A DNA stretch of 64,000 bases from Gnetum montanum (taxonomy: Eukaryota; Streptophyta; Gnetopsida; Gnetales; Gnetaceae): NCBI GenBank assembly GCA_015680685.1, contig MNCI01003902.1, positions 149,495 through 213,494 of the forward strand, given 5' to 3'. Every line of letters starts with the position of its first letter. Positions within the stretch are counted from its first letter, which is position 1. The notes under the pieces are model-generated. The model did no database searches. It saw only the letters and a list, made by a program, of their open reading frames with translations, and was not told the DNA's origin. The translations under genes and the position numbers were made by a program. Of the stretch, positions 22,241 to 34,995 are shown piece by piece.

Positions 22241-22689
22241 TTTTTCTTGAAAATAAAAAAAAATTTGAAGGTTAGAGACAAGTAAACAATTTACTATGCA
22301 ACATAGGTATATTGGTATGAAGATGTGATTTAATGAAGAATTTCTATAGGTAAAGTTAGCTCTTAAGAATTCTTATCATAAGAAATTTTTGTATAAGAAC
22401 TACATAAAATTACTTTGAGAAAAGAAAGAAAAAATTTCTAAAAGAGTACCAAAAAAATATGATGCAAATGATAAAATAAGATCCACAAAATTTTTGAAAA
22501 TTTTTTAGAAATAAAGTTCTTCGAAGTAATGATATTTCATTTGCACAAATGAAATGGTTCTACAAAGATTTGTTTCATAACAAGATAATTACCATAACTA
22601 GTTGCATACTCTTAGACATTTACAACTTATGTATGGTGAAATAATAGAGAAATTTAAGAAATTATCTTTTGGAAAAGTTGTAGAGATAA
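22241..22689. other. AT-rich gap, no gene recognised
   Basis: AT-rich sequence with short A-runs lies between the end of C and the first recognisable LINE residues. It may be the upstream part of the LINE, too decayed to align by eye. Confidence 0.3.
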
Positions 22690-23323
22690 AATAATTATAT
22701 GCTAAATTATTAAAATGTAGTGGAGAGATAGTCTAGAGATAGACTTGAAAAGTGCTCTAAAAAGGACATCAAAATTGTTCGACTAGATAGTGAATGATTT
22801 ATTGAGTTATTATGTTTTTCAAAAAGAAGATAAATCATGTTTAAATAATTGTAGATTGATAATTATCAGTAACTTATTTACAATATTGGTATGTACCATT
22901 TGAAAGAAAAAACTGAGATCTTTGGCAAAAAGAAATAATTTATGTGTTGTTTCACAAGGAGGATTCAAAAAAAAAAATGTTCTAAACTAGATCATCTAGT
23001 TGCCCTTAGATATTAAATTGAACAACCAAAGGGCAAATAAGTTAAAATAGTTATTTTCTTTGTGGATTTTACTAAATTTTTTGACTTTATCGTGAGAGAA
23101 TAATTATGAAGTTGACTTATCAAACTTAAAGTTGATTCTAGTTTACTCAATATTATCCAAAATTTATATATTGAGAAATAATTTCTAAATCAAAAGATGA
23201 ATATACTATATAATTATGTCAATTTTACAATAATATAGAAGTAAAGCAAGATTTTCCTCTTTCCCCAACTTTATTTAGTGTTTTTATTGATGAACTAGAA
23301 GAGTGGATTAAAGAGGTGCCTAT
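22690..23323 (+). pseudogene. LINE reverse transcriptase, first half
   Basis: Motifs of the plant non-LTR RT class occur in order: AKLLKCSGEIV, a NCR-IIISNLF block (family SNYR.I.I....K), FVDFTK-FFD near 23060 (family FVDF.KAFD), and KQDFPLSPTLFSVFIDELEEWI near 23250-23310 (family VKQGCPLSPTLF...IDELE). The frame is interrupted at 23323, immediately after GAG GTG CCT AT, by a 2,042-bp insertion. It resumes at 25366 exactly in phase. Earlier frameshifts show the LINE was already decaying. Such elements copy themselves by target-primed reverse transcription. Confidence 0.8.
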
Positions 23324-25365
23324 TGTTCTTATAGAAATATTCTTTACACTCCCACAAGAGAATCTCCATAAACTAAATGTTGAAATACTAAGCACATAGT
23401 CACAAACATTCTTCGATCTGATCTAACATTTTCTTAAGCTAACAATAATGACATGATGAGGTACAAATCTCTAATCAAATGAAGACTTAGCCCTACTAAG
23501 CACAAAATAATGATAATATAGGAATAATGAAAACATATGATTTAAATGTTGAAAAATGGCTATGTGTTTATTGCTAGAAAAATGACCAAGTATAAAATGC
23601 TGAAAATAAACTAATTATAGAATAGACTATAAGAGATAAAATGGGATTATTTTAGCTAACTATCTCATCATTGGTGATGGAGTTAAAATAATTCTAACTC
23701 TGGAGACTAACACTAAAACTTAAAAAATTCTAAGTCTAAAGGATTAACACAGATGTTGCTTAATTAACATAGATGCTACATTAGAATTCGTACTAAATCT
23801 TGAAGGAGTAGTGGTGACCATGAAGCACGTTGGTGATGCTGAGAGATATACTGCATGTACTGTTGATCTCTCAAAATCTCAAAAAAGTGCTTAAGATCTC
23901 AAGAAACCAGCCCAAAAATATGGGTTTTAATACCATATTTATAAGGTTAGGGTTACCAGTTTCAAGCCAAGATATAAGTGAAGTTCACCAAGACTTAGTA
24001 TAGGCTTCATTTTTTTATACATTTGACCTTTGAAATTAAGTTCAACAAGCCCCACTAAAGATGATGCTAACATCAATGTCAACATCATCAACACTTCAAA
24101 AAAAATTTCTAGTTTTAACTAGGATTTGTGCTAAGCCTTCTAGAACCTTGTTTGATGTCTAAACTAATGTGAAATGATGTTACGATGATGCTAGGGACCT
24201 CATGAGATCAAGGAATAACATCAACTATCGATCATGAATGATAAGAATCACACTTTGAGATCACCAAGAGTGTTGACACTAGTGTCAACATTAACATCAT
24301 CAACACTACGAAAAAGCTTTATAGTTTTGACTAGTTTGTGTGTGCAAGCATCTAGGACTCACTTTAACATCTAAATTGATGTCGAATGTTGTTGACACAA
24401 TGTCAAATAATTTGAAAAGCCTATGAATATTGTTGAATATTAATTTAAAAGGTAATGCATGGTATAATATGGGTCCCATGTGTGTTGACACTAACACTAA
24501 TGCATCAACATCAATGTCAATGGTACTTAGCCAAATTTTTTCCACATTTTTTAAGTTAAAATTTTAAACTTTTAAGACCATGTTTGATGTCTAAATGAAC
24601 ATCAAATGCTACCAAAGTAACATCAAGGAGTCCAAGTAGCTAAGGAAAGGTATCAAATGGTAAGCCTGCATGTTTAGGATGTTAATTTTCAACCTCCCAA
24701 GGTGCTAATGTTGACACTAATATCAATGTCAATGTTAGTTAGGGAGTTATACATTTTTTTTCTAATTTGAACTAATTTTTCAATTAGTTTGGGATGTCCA
24801 AACTAACCTTGAGATAAACTGAAATGATGCTTACAAAATGGAAAAGAGCCTAGAAAACCCAGGGAAGAGTCAAACTATAGGTGAGTTAATCCCTAAGGAT
24901 GTTAAGAACCATAATATAACTACTAATGTTGACATTAACATTAACATTAGCATTAGCACCAAAGTTAGAAAACCTTTGGTCCTGAGATTCTACGATGAAA
25001 CTATCCAAATACTAAAATTTGAACCCTATGATTTCATAGATGTCTTGGATAAGTCATTTTGATTTCTATGTGGCTAAATTTGACACAAAAATGTAGCTTA
25101 TATTTGATGACATGATCATGATGGTTAAATGGGAGCATGTTAGCTTCAATAGTTAGAAAAATTTGGTTCCCAAAATTTTTAGGGGTTATCAAGAATGGAA
25201 CTCATAAGTTGGGTTATGAATTCAAATGGTTCATAGATTTCTTCAAGACATGGAAAATTATTCCATGATGCTATTTTTTAGAGTCTGATGCTCAAACTCT
25301 AGTGAAATAATCTTAAAACCACACTTAGTCATGAATACTAGTAAACCAAAAACGTGTGTGTAACA
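23324..25365. mobile_element. 2.04-kb TGTT...AACA insertion, probable solo LTR
   Basis: The ends are TGTTCTTATAG... and ...GTGTGTAACA, the TGTT/AACA ends typical of many copia-type LTRs. Flanks are cctat (23319-23323) and catat (25366-25370), a 5-bp TSD with one mismatch. Removing the insert plus one TSD rejoins the LINE frame exactly. A TATA-like cttataaatatgg lies on the minus strand near 23930-23942. No coding domain is seen, and about half of it is a tandem repeat. A non-autonomous DNA element is a less likely alternative. Confidence 0.65.
24050..24960. repeat. Diverged tandem repeat, ~200-230 bp units
   Basis: An anchor resembling gttgacactaatatcaatgtcaa recurs near 24072, 24274, 24482, 24713 and 24928, a spacing of roughly 200-230 bp. 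Each anchor except the last is followed by a block ...agttttaact..., ...tttgatgtctaa..., ...aaatgatgtt.... The units are strongly diverged. The array lies inside the insertion that interrupts the LINE. Confidence 0.6.
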
Positions 25366-26420
25366 CATATAAATCATGTTATTAAAGTGGATTTTTTGGC
25401 TATACAATGTTTAATTTTTATAGATGATGTAGCACTAATAGAAAATTCAAAAATAAGGATAAAAGAAATGTTGCATCAACTACAAAGGGTTTGTAAATGT
25501 ACAAAAATAAAGATGAATGTTGAAAAAACAAAAGCACTAATTTATGGAACTAATAAGAGAGATTAAAATTTCCAACTAAATAATAAAAAATTAAGAGTAT
25601 GGATACTTACAAATATTTGAGAGTATAATGCTCTCAAAATTATAAGTGAAAGCATTATATATTACAACAAGTTGCAAATGGATAGAAGGCATTCTATATA
25701 ATGAAGAAAAAATGTAGTAATCACAATATTTAGACTTGGACAATTTGAATATATCTTTTTCACATAATTATCCAAACCATAATTATTTCCAAATATGTGC
25801 TATATTACCAAAGTCTTGATTAAGAATCATAGAAAAAAATTAAAAGTTTTCAAAAATAATTTTTATTGAATGAATTTGACCTAAATTCCATATGCAATAA
25901 TTATATTAGAAGCTAATTTTTTATCATTGTAAGTTGAAGTAATGTATCAGTTCTTAACATTTCACTTCAAAAACTAAAAATAGCAATAAGATCTTTAGAG
26001 AGACAATCTAAAAATCTCAACAAGGATAAATCCATGAAGAATGACTATAACTATAAAAATTAGATATTGATAATATTGATAAAATAATGAATTTAGAACA
26101 AGCTTGGAAACTTGTTGTAGAGAAAGTTTTAGGGAGATGGCAAAATGAGGAACAAATACAAAAAACTTTCAATTTTACTAGTAAAAGTAGATATGATGAA
26201 ATGGAATATCCACATGCAAAAAATCTGATATCAATAAGATCATCAATTAGCAAAGTAAGAATGGAATAAAATCATCTTCAAGTTCAAATTGGAAGATGAA
26301 ACAATGGGCAACATGAATATTGAATGTGTTAACTATGTTTACTGCAAGTGGTAGAAGATGAATAACATGTATTATTATAATATTTCAAAATAGATTTCTT
26401 TAAAAAAATGGTAAATCTCT
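25366..26420 (+). pseudogene. LINE reverse transcriptase, second half
   Basis: The sequence continues the frame broken at 23323: KVDFLAIQCLIFIDDVALI near 25390-25440 (family LLYADD(I/V)ALI, the RT active site; here the Tyr-Ala is Ile, the two Asp are kept), then LHQLQRVCKCTKIKMNVEKTKALIYG and, after a stop and frameshift, a KYL.V block near 25605. Beyond about 25700 only weak LINE-like residues remain, including a Cys-poor tail near 26280-26400. Stops and shifts make it inactive. Confidence 0.75.
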
Positions 26421-26624
26421 AGTTAATTTTTGTATGAGCTATTCAAGCTACTAGTGTTAGTTCTATGAAATTATATAGAAGACATGTTCAACTTACATGA
26501 ATAATTATTATACTCAGGATTTATTACTACAAATTCTTTGGATCTATATAAATGTAATAAACATTTCAATTTTAGTTTTATATTCTTTTATAATTCTCTT
26601 AATGTATTATTTTCACTATATGTA
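26421..26624. other. AT-rich spacer, no gene recognised
   Basis: AT-rich sequence between two LINE remnants. Nothing recognisable is seen. Confidence 0.3.
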
Positions 26625-27300
26625 TTTTTTTTTTTGGATCACATGGACATCCTAGATCTATAGTGGTTGGGTCATGAAAAGAAAATAAAGGACTGCTCTC
26701 AAACAAACAAACATAAAACTATCATCCATAATTCTCATATAACTAAATAGCAACATTGTTCCAATTATAATATCTTCAAAATTTTGCAACATCCCTCCAA
26801 AGAGACAAAGTAGTAATCCACACTAATGTTGGGCTTCTTGATCGTTAAACTCTAAAATTTTGCTCCTGCCAAATCACAAATACAATAAATCATAACAATG
26901 TTGTCCACACATTTCCTTGTTATTCTCTAAAATGATGTTGCTTCCAAGCCACTAAAAAATCATTCCCATAATTAATTTTAGGTGGCAACCTCTTAGCATT
27001 TTTCTTAAAATGATCCCAAATATCTTGAATAAATGGGAAATTTATAACAATATGATTAGCTATTTCAAAAGTTGAAGAACAAAACACAAAACTTGGATCC
27101 TTTATAATATTCTTCTATGCAAGATATTGAACAATGGGTAATTTTCCAAGAAGTAGCTACTAGTAAAGAGATGTATGTGATGTTCATTATATGTATTAGG
27201 TGTAGTAATAGTCAAATTGTTATGGGCTTTGATTTCCCTTCTTCTATTTCTCTTAATCTCTGAATAAGAATCCTTTGAGTAAAATTTTTTTAATAATATA
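26625..27300 (-). mobile_element. 3' end of a second LINE, with poly(A) tail
   Basis: A run of 11 T at 26625-26635 is the poly(A) tail in the minus sense. Upstream of it lies a decayed C-terminal domain of a plant L1-type LINE: DPSFVFCSSTFEIANHIVINFPFIQDIW (split by no stop, near 27100-27010), then VWTTLL-FIVFVIWQEQNFRV near 26910-26850 and WRDVAKF. This resembles the zf-RVT region (C..C....ET..HLF..C....IW) and the following IW..RN..IF block of plant LINEs. The 5' side fades near 27300. Confidence 0.65.
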
Positions 27301-28389
27301 CTTGATATGTGTTATTGCTGCTTGGAATATGCCCCTAAGCTAGCATTGAAATTACTAGATTTAAGAATCTACTTAAGTAGTTTTGATTATGGTAAATAAA
27401 CTAAAGACCAATTAGAATAATTAAAATTTATTAAATGTGGATTTTAGTTATAGTAAATAATTAGAATTACAAAAAAACTGGCATTAATGTAATATCTTGA
27501 ATGGAGAAAATAATCTCACCAAGAGAATGAGTGATATTACGGATAAATATGTGTATAGCTATCTTATTTAATAATTGAGAACTATAATTAAAGTTGTGGG
27601 TGTAATAAGCATTCTTGTTCACCTCTTCTCTTTCTTTACATATTTTAACTAGTATGATAAATGAGTTTAATCCCATGCTATGATAGTTAAGTTTTAATTC
27701 TTATTTTTCTCAAAATTAACATAATAGTTACTAGCTACATGGACCTAGATGAATATTCTATGTAATATATGTTAAGTTTTGTAATAAAAAAGACCAAAAA
27801 TAAAAGAAAATGACAAATAATTTATATTGATAGATATAATAATACATGAGTTTGAACACATTATAATGCTATAGGCATCACAAGCTTAGCTATAATATTT
27901 TATATATACTTAAGATAGCACAAAATCTAATATAAGATATCTATTAAAAAACTCTAAATTATCTCATATGTTATATGCAAATGTTCAAGAGTATATATAA
28001 ATATAAAGAAACTAGCATGAAGACTAAAGAAAGACATGATAATTAGTTATGAGTAAATTAATAAGTGATTAGTATAAACTATTTATTAAGCACAAATAAA
28101 AACCATCATTATGATGGTATAAACATAATATCATAGTGTTACTTCATATAGACTTTATTTCAGATGTTAAGCTTAATAGAATATACCAAATCCTTAACAC
28201 CATCCCTCAACCTTAACATTTGAAAACCATATGTACCTTATTATATACTCAACGATGATATGACTCAAGAAAAAGTGATTAAAAAATAAAAAATATCACT
28301 AATACTTCCACGATGATACCATAACAAGAATCAAGGATTTAATTCACTATCAACAAATGTCAAGTAACTAGCTCAATTGGAATTATTTA
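27301..28389. other. AT-rich region, no gene recognised
   Basis: Very AT-rich DNA without a protein-like frame, terminal repeats or tandem array that I can see. Confidence 0.35.
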
Positions 28390-29021
28390 TTACTAAAATG
28401 TAAATCTATTAGCTATATCAACATAGCCCTGTTGATGCATAATTATCAATGCATCCTTTGATGCATTAATGCATATGTGTTGACTGGTCCTATGTTTTGT
28501 CTATATAAGTACATATACCCATCGCATTTATGACATTTTTAGTTTGTAGCTTAGGTGAACTCTTACAGTTTTTCTTCACAAAAGTTAGAATTTTTTTCCT
28601 CAAATGCCTACAATTTGAATTAATTTAGTTGTATGGAATTTTTTTCAAGTGCATCATGTACCTGCATACTTATTGATGATGACAACAAAATCAAGATTGG
28701 TTCTATCCATTGTAGTACTTGGATTAGCATTTAGCTTCTTTTTCAACACTTTATTCTTAATACATTTTACTTTCTTGTACTTAGTAATTAAATATTTCAT
28801 TTAATTATAGTATATTAACATTTAATAATCCCAATGGTATATCCTTGGTACATCCAATAATAGATACTTTGGTAACCTAGTGACATTAGAATAAGTTTAG
28901 AATGCATATAGAAAATATAAATGAATGTTCAATACTTAGTTTAGTTTAGATCTCTTTTATGTTCTTAATTAATTAGTTTTAATATTTTAATACATTTACC
29001 TTTTTAATGTTTTAAAATAAT
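28390..29021 (+). repeat. Element G 5' LTR, left part
   Basis: U3 contains four ATGCAT palindromes (28435, 28449, 28461, 28469) and a TATA box (ctatataag, 28501-28509). Further right, aataatcccaatgg-tat and ctttggtaacctag (28825-28885) match the conserved R/U5 blocks of the other LTRs in plus orientation. At 29021 the LTR is broken by element E, and it resumes at 35890. The exact left end is unclear because U3 starts in AT-rich sequence. Confidence 0.6.
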
Positions 29022-29888
29022 TGATGAGCAGCAACCTACCCCTATGCCCAACCATACGAATCACAAGTGTTCATGCACGATCTGGTCGAATTCTGTGGAT
29101 GGGACTAGTTGTGGCATCTAGATCACTATGTTTTAATCACAGTCCATTGTCTTCCCACTTGGATTGGTGGTAGCCTTGTCACATATGGTTTAGTCCAAAG
29201 TGAGGCATATGATGTTGTCTAATTCTATGTTGCTCCTAATGACAATAAAGAGATAAATTAATTAAGCTAATGAACAATGGAAAATAGAATCTAAACTAGC
29301 CTACATGTGATGAGTATCCATCCCTAATCATTTGTACATGCCTTAGACTTCATATAACTACTACTAGAATTTCCAAGCGTACATCACTAGGTGTGCCAAA
29401 TGATACACTGCTAGATTACCAAGTACTTACACTTAAGTGCTCGTGATTAAGTCGTATTCATTTTGCTTGATGACAAGAATAGTAAATAGAAATAAATGGA
29501 AAAATTAACTAAAGAAAATAATAACTAATTAAAAAATTAAATAATTAAATAAATAATAAATTTAAGTGAATGTGGTAACGATGGAATTAATCTCAATCTT
29601 TATTTCCAGTCATGTAATGTGTCCAAGTACGTCACACTCAAACAAAGGTGTCATATGATTACAAACATCACACTGCAGGCATGCATTAGGAAATGCAGAA
29701 ATCTAAGAAAGACTATCAAAAACTAATAACTAAAAATATTCTTTCTATATTGTCTATGTCTCAATTGTGCACCCAAGTGTTGTATTTAGAGGCTAGCACA
29801 AAAGAGGCAATATTGGATATCCAACATTGCTTCTTGGACTCTGATATCATGTATTCGATATCGGGGTTGATAGATTCATGATTTATCA
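29022..29888 (-). repeat. Element E 3' LTR
   Basis: The plus strand reads TGATGAGCAGC...GATTTATCA, 867 bp. GATATC occurs at 29816, 29843 and 29857. The conserved block with tggtcgaattctgtgg and the double wording ..attaccaagtacttacac.. matches the other LTRs. Confidence 0.9.
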
Positions 29889-29900
29889 TACCTTCATAAT
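29889..29900 (-). promoter_or_regulatory. Degenerate polypurine tract of element E
   Basis: In element sense the sequence is ATGAAGGTA before TGATAAATC, decayed from TGGGGGTA. The conserved block ctcaaggacaag-ttttcattca lies just upstream of it. Confidence 0.6.
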
Positions 29901-30077
29901 GAATGAAAACTTGTCCTTGAGTTAAAATAAATGAGGAACAAGTTCTTTACAAAATATTGTGAAGGTATGGAATTATTTATTGACTTAAACAACAAAAGAC
30001 ATACAATTGGCTCTTACATGTCATAGTGATGTAATAAAAAATTGGGACACCATATTACAAGACAAAAACTAGGAAGC

Positions 30078-31016
30078 TCATGTAGTGCATAGAGGCAGTG
30101 GCTCCTCCATTGGTTGCTTCCTTTTGTTGCCAGGCTGTTGAAATTTGTAGTGATTAAGTAATGCCTACAACTTTTCTTCTTCCATCCATGCATCATGTGT
30201 CGTCCAGGTTGCTAAATAGTTGTGTGCTAGCACTTGTACATCCCAAGGACATGGCAACTATGGAAACATTTTATTGGCCTTCAAGTAACAAGCCATAAAC
30301 TACCATTGTTCTTCCTCAAAGGTCCTAGCTTTTCCTCTTCATTCGTGATGATATGTCAATCTCCTAGCTAGGTTTGAGATAATATTCCTATGTCTGTGGT
30401 AGCAAGCTTTGATCACCTCCAATTCTAAGTTTGCCACATGGAGCTTCTTCAAAGTATCTTTCCAATCTACAAACTCTTTTTCATATACTACATAGGTGGT
30501 TACTACCTACTTCTCTAGCTTGTTCCAAGGTTAACTTGCTATTAACCTGGCAAGGTTGGCATATCTGAGGTTAGCCAATGCCATGTATTCTTTAAAATCT
30601 TTGATCTACATGTCTTTATTCTTTACTTTTTCCTATTGGACTAGTGCATAACTATCTAGAATTGGCTTCCACTCAGGATTTTGTGCTAATAGGGATCCAA
30701 TGCGAGCTTTATCCATCTAGATTTCCTTCTCATTTAATTTCTTATACATGCATACCTGGTCACATAAGTGTTTCTTTAGTTTTTCATGATTTTTGGCCTC
30801 ATGCTACCATGTGCTGATTTCTATTGCAACCTTTTTTTGAATAACATAGACCTCCTCCATTGAGAAGGTTTTTTTTTCTCTGGCTAATTTATTAATGTCC
30901 TGGTTAATCCTCACTACTTGTCCTCTTAACTGATGGACACTCTCATCAAGAATATTCTTTTATTTTTTGATTGTGATCAACCTTGAATTTTTGATTGTGG
31001 TATCCAATGTTTCATC
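30078..31016 (-). pseudogene. ORF3 coiled-coil protein of element E
   Basis: One minus-strand frame of 313 codons (939 bp, no frameshift) ends at a TGA at 30078-30080 and is broken only by about ten stops, nearly all where a Gln or Trp codon could have mutated. Its first two thirds are charged and helical with heptad spacing: HQLRGQVVRINQDINKLARE, EKLKKHLCDQVCMYKKLNEKE, EYMALANLRYANLARLI and LKKLHVANLELEVIKA. The C-terminus is FMACYLKANKMFP, CPWDVQVLAHNYLATW, EEEKL-ALL, PMEEPLPLCTT. G matches the N-terminal helix (R.N.D.(R/N)(R/K)LA.E...MEEV, (E)K(L/I)K.H......M.K..NEKEI) and H the C-terminus. No known family is recognised. Its N-terminal domain is deleted. Confidence 0.75.
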
Positions 31017-32500
31017 CCTCCCAATATTACGTACACAATATCAGGGTCCATGAATAAGCATCTTATGGGGGTACTAAGCATGAAAAATGAAGCTCTATGA
31101 TTGGTTGGAAGATTTGAGGTTAAGTCCATAGTTTTCGGGTAAGTGGGAAATCAGTGTGAGGAATCAGAAGCGTTGGAAGGTGGAGTTATCGATGCAAAAG
31201 GCTTTGGAAGAAGTAAGAAAAAAGGGCATTGAAATTGAGGTTGTCGATAGATCAAGTTACATGATAAGGAAAAGCATGAAAGTTAACAATGAAGTACTTG
31301 AAAGGTTAAGAATGATGTGGTTGTATCAAACAAGTACAAGTCACAATAGTTACAAAAGTTATTCCTCCTCAAAGCAAGCTCTAGCCCATAATGCCCTTGT
31401 GTAACCACACCTAAAAATGTTCTTTGGTACTAAAGGGGTTGAATGCAATGCATACTTGTGTAACAAAACACACATGTTAAAACCACCAATTTGAGATAAT
31501 AACTCTATGCTACACAAAACCACAAGTTAGGATCAAATGGATAGTGAGATGAGGTGAACTGTAGAAAGAATTGCAGAAATTGGGATATGAGGTGTCTTAC
31601 CATGGGCACAATGAATCCTTGTGTGTTATTAATGGTTAAGTAATCATGAGTCCTTCTTTCCAAGATTCAAACCAAGTCCAAACCATATTTCAGCAACATC
31701 ACATTGTTTCATCACATTGACAGACAACCATAAGACTATCATATTTGCAAGGAGTAACATCATTTGGCATTTTGTCCAAAGGAGGAGTTTTCTTTATCAC
31801 ACACATGGATTTTTTTTAATGGAAGTTCTAAGAAGCCATAAACCTTTAGGCATGGGTACATGTATTTCCAGTGGGACTTGTAGAATTTATTCAGTGCCTT
31901 TTTATGGTACTCTAACTTCCATTTTTTGTTAGAACTACAAGGATATAATTACAACCTCAGCAACATGATAGTACATATAGAAGTGGCCAAAGAAAATCCA
32001 CAAATCCCCTTGATGTCACACCCCTTACATTTTGCCATGGTTTTTCACTCTTCTACCTAGACACAATGATCTTGAATTTATTTTTAGGTTGGATGATGAA
32101 AAAGAATATCATTATGACTAGGGTAAGAACCTCTTATTAATGGAATGAGTGGATGGATGGCATGGTCTCAATATTCGAATAATCAGTTCCTTATGACTTG
32201 ATAACATAAAGAAAACCTTATCTAAATGGGCTACATGATTTTTTTATTCACAAGTGAGATTACTAACAAAGAAGATGAAAAAAATATAAAAAGTTGAAAA
32301 GAATAAGAAAAATTATATCAAGAAATGAGAAAATGACAAAAAATTGTAAAAAGGGAAAAATATGAGAAACACTTATGAATCCTGAAGATTAGAATGGGGG
32401 TTGACCCCCATGACTAAATATTTGGCCATGACAAGGATTAATAAGTGGATAAATAGGACCCATGCCTGTGTAGAACATTGGTAACCATTCATGCCCAAGC
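31017..32500 (-). other. Element E 3' noncoding and promoter remnant
   Basis: The segment around 31029-31060 (acgtacacaatatcagggtcc) aligns with element F 14152-14175 (acgtacatgatatcacggccc). The internal promoter was therefore once present, but its TATA and leader are deleted. The G-rich purine block is at the complement of 31363-31380. A noncoding block (ccccttgatgtcacacccc) is at about 32000. A T-rich tract (element sense) is at 32270-32360. Confidence 0.6.
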
Positions 32501-34891
32501 CACTAGGTGTTTGTTGCTGTTGTGGTTGCTAGGTAGACAAATTGTTGATCACATACTTGATTGTTAAATATTTCGTGGTTTAGGATATGAGGTGTGGTAT
32601 CATGATTGATGTCTGGCCCATGATTGCACCCTTTATCATGATACTATATGCATGGATTTTTTTGTCTCCCCACACTGTTAGATTCATTGTTTGGGTTTGG
32701 GATTGAAGTAATGATAGATGATGGCCTTGTGTATGATCAAAGGATGTTGATGGTGAAAAGGAAAATGGTGCATGAGATTGGCATTGCGCTGGCTTGGATG
32801 ACATGGTGGGTTCATGCATGGTTTGCTTTGGCTTATGGCCTTTTCTCTAGAAGGGATGTTTCCTACGTTGCGGTTGAGACCCACTGGTATTAGCATGTCT
32901 ATGCACATTTGCAGCACAAGTGGCATTCATTTGTTAATATTATGATGTTGAATCTTCTTATGTCCTTGGTGGTGGCATGTGATGAGGTGGAGGGTGAGAA
33001 TATCAAGGATAGGATGGATGGTAAGAGGTGTGAGGTGGTGATCCCTCTAGAGATGTCATGAATAGATGGTACTTGGGAGAGTGATATTGGTGATTTGAAG
33101 TAGAGGATGTAGAACTAGTTGGAGAAACAAGGTGTTGAACATAATAGCCATGTGGTTTCGGCTAGTAGGAAGGATACAGCTGATTTGGTGGTGGCCTCCT
33201 CCACGAATGTGGTTGTTGCCACTATTTTTTATGATAGTTTTAAGGCTGATAGTGATGAGTCCTCCTAAGATGGTATAGTTGGTTGTGGTGTTCTTTATGA
33301 TTACTGTGTGGGAAGGAAAATCTCACAAGCATGTGCTTCTATACAAACTTTAGATTTAATGCACCTACCCAATACTCATGTAAATGCAACAAGATCAGGC
33401 AATGGCCCTTCGGATGGTCATATATGAAGATGTCACATCCATTATCCCTGTCTGTGGTTGAGTCTATAGCCTTACTGCCTTCAGCTATTTTTCCTATTTG
33501 CCAAAAGTGTTCCTATCTCTTTCTTGGTCATCTATCCTTTGTTTATTGTGATTTCATGGCTTGTTTTACATGGTCCTCTTCTTGACCTTTTCAACGAGAG
33601 TTGTAACATTTTCATATATCCATTTTGACATCCTATTAAACTTTGCTTCAAGTTCATCAATAGATTTCTATATCGACAAGGTTTGTTGCGGAATCACCTT
33701 ATTGAGAGTAGTTTTTTTCTCCTTACCATAGGTATGGACCTCCTTATATTGAAGAGTTGGATCCCGATGATATTTCTTGACATTCTCCCATTTGCATATT
33801 TCTCCTTCTCCTTTTGCTACACATTTGATTAGTTCTTGAATCTGATGGGCTTGTAGCTCGTATAATTGACCTAGGGCATACATCCCAAGGATCTCCCTCA
33901 TCTGATGAAGAAGCCCATATATGATGTGGAATAGTTGCCTTTCCTTAGAGAAACCATGACCTAGGCATCTATTTAGTAGGGAATAATATCTATCTAAGGT
34001 CATGTTCAAGGGTTCATGTTATACTTGCTTCCATCCTTGGATTTGTCACCTTAAGTTAGACACCCTCACATAGATTTGGTATTTCTCATTGAAGAGTTAT
34101 AACATTGTGGACCATCATTCAATTGAATTTGGCTTTAATGATCTATACCACACTTTAGCTCTATCAATCAGTGTCCTAGGAAAGCACTTAAGCTTTTTTC
34201 ACCCACTTTCAATGTTGTAGAAAATATAGGCATCATGGAAGGCTTGTAAATGATGTTGCAAATCTAAATCATAGCCTCCTACAAATTTAGGAATATTATT
34301 CATATCAAGCTTGGGTAGGAAACTCTCTTTACGATGTTGAGATATCTTAACTACCTCTGTGATTTGCATTAGGCTCTGAATGGCCAAAAATGGTTCATTG
34401 TCATCAGACAGGTTGTGATGAAAATTTCTATTCAGTTGATTGTGATGATTTTATCCATGTTCATGTTGATGACTATGAGTGTTCTTGTGGGTTCAATTTT
34501 TCTTTCTATTCTGATCCTTTAGCAGAGTATTATCTTCATACCTACATTCATCATTGTTAGAACTAGACATTGAAAGGAAAGAGGAAGATGAGTAACTAGA
34601 AGGATTACCATGGCACCTATGGTGTTTCCCTATGTCCCTTAATTTATTGTTTCTTGGTTTTGAGGAGGTCATAGGCCTTGAGGCCTCCCCTAGTTCGAGA
34701 CTTACTTCATCTCCTCCAAGATTGTTTGCCTTAGATGAATGTAGTCTTTGAATGTTGTTAGGGTGGTCATGAACATAAGAAACCCCTCCATAAGGTTGGT
34801 CACTCCAATTTTCATCACTATATATCTCATTAGTTCTCCAATGAATGTTTTCATTATATAATGCATTATCACTTTCTTGTGGAAGAGACAT
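32501..34891 (-). pseudogene. Gag of element E
   Basis: Minus-strand frame from MSLPQESDNALYNENIHW at 34891. The stretch 34891-33668 (408 codons) stays in one frame with a few stops: LDMNNIPKFVGGYDLDLQHHL, KKLKCFPRTLIDRAKVWYRSL, LFNEKYQIYVRVSNLR, YYSLLNRCLGHGFSKERQL and CVAKGEGEICKW. A zinc knuckle of the compact family type follows near 33400-33445 (CDIFIYDHPKGHC; the second Cys is Phe). The Gln/Pro-rich C-terminus is only faintly visible to about 32500. The N-terminus lacks the usual LCWRDLEGN block seen in A and J. No protease follows. Confidence 0.75.
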
Positions 34892-34995
34892 TGTTGTTAG
34901 CTTATGGTGTGTGTGATTTAATATTTTCTGAAGGATATATCATTAATACCTTTACAAAAATTATGTATGATGTAGCTAATCTAGATAACTAGCAC

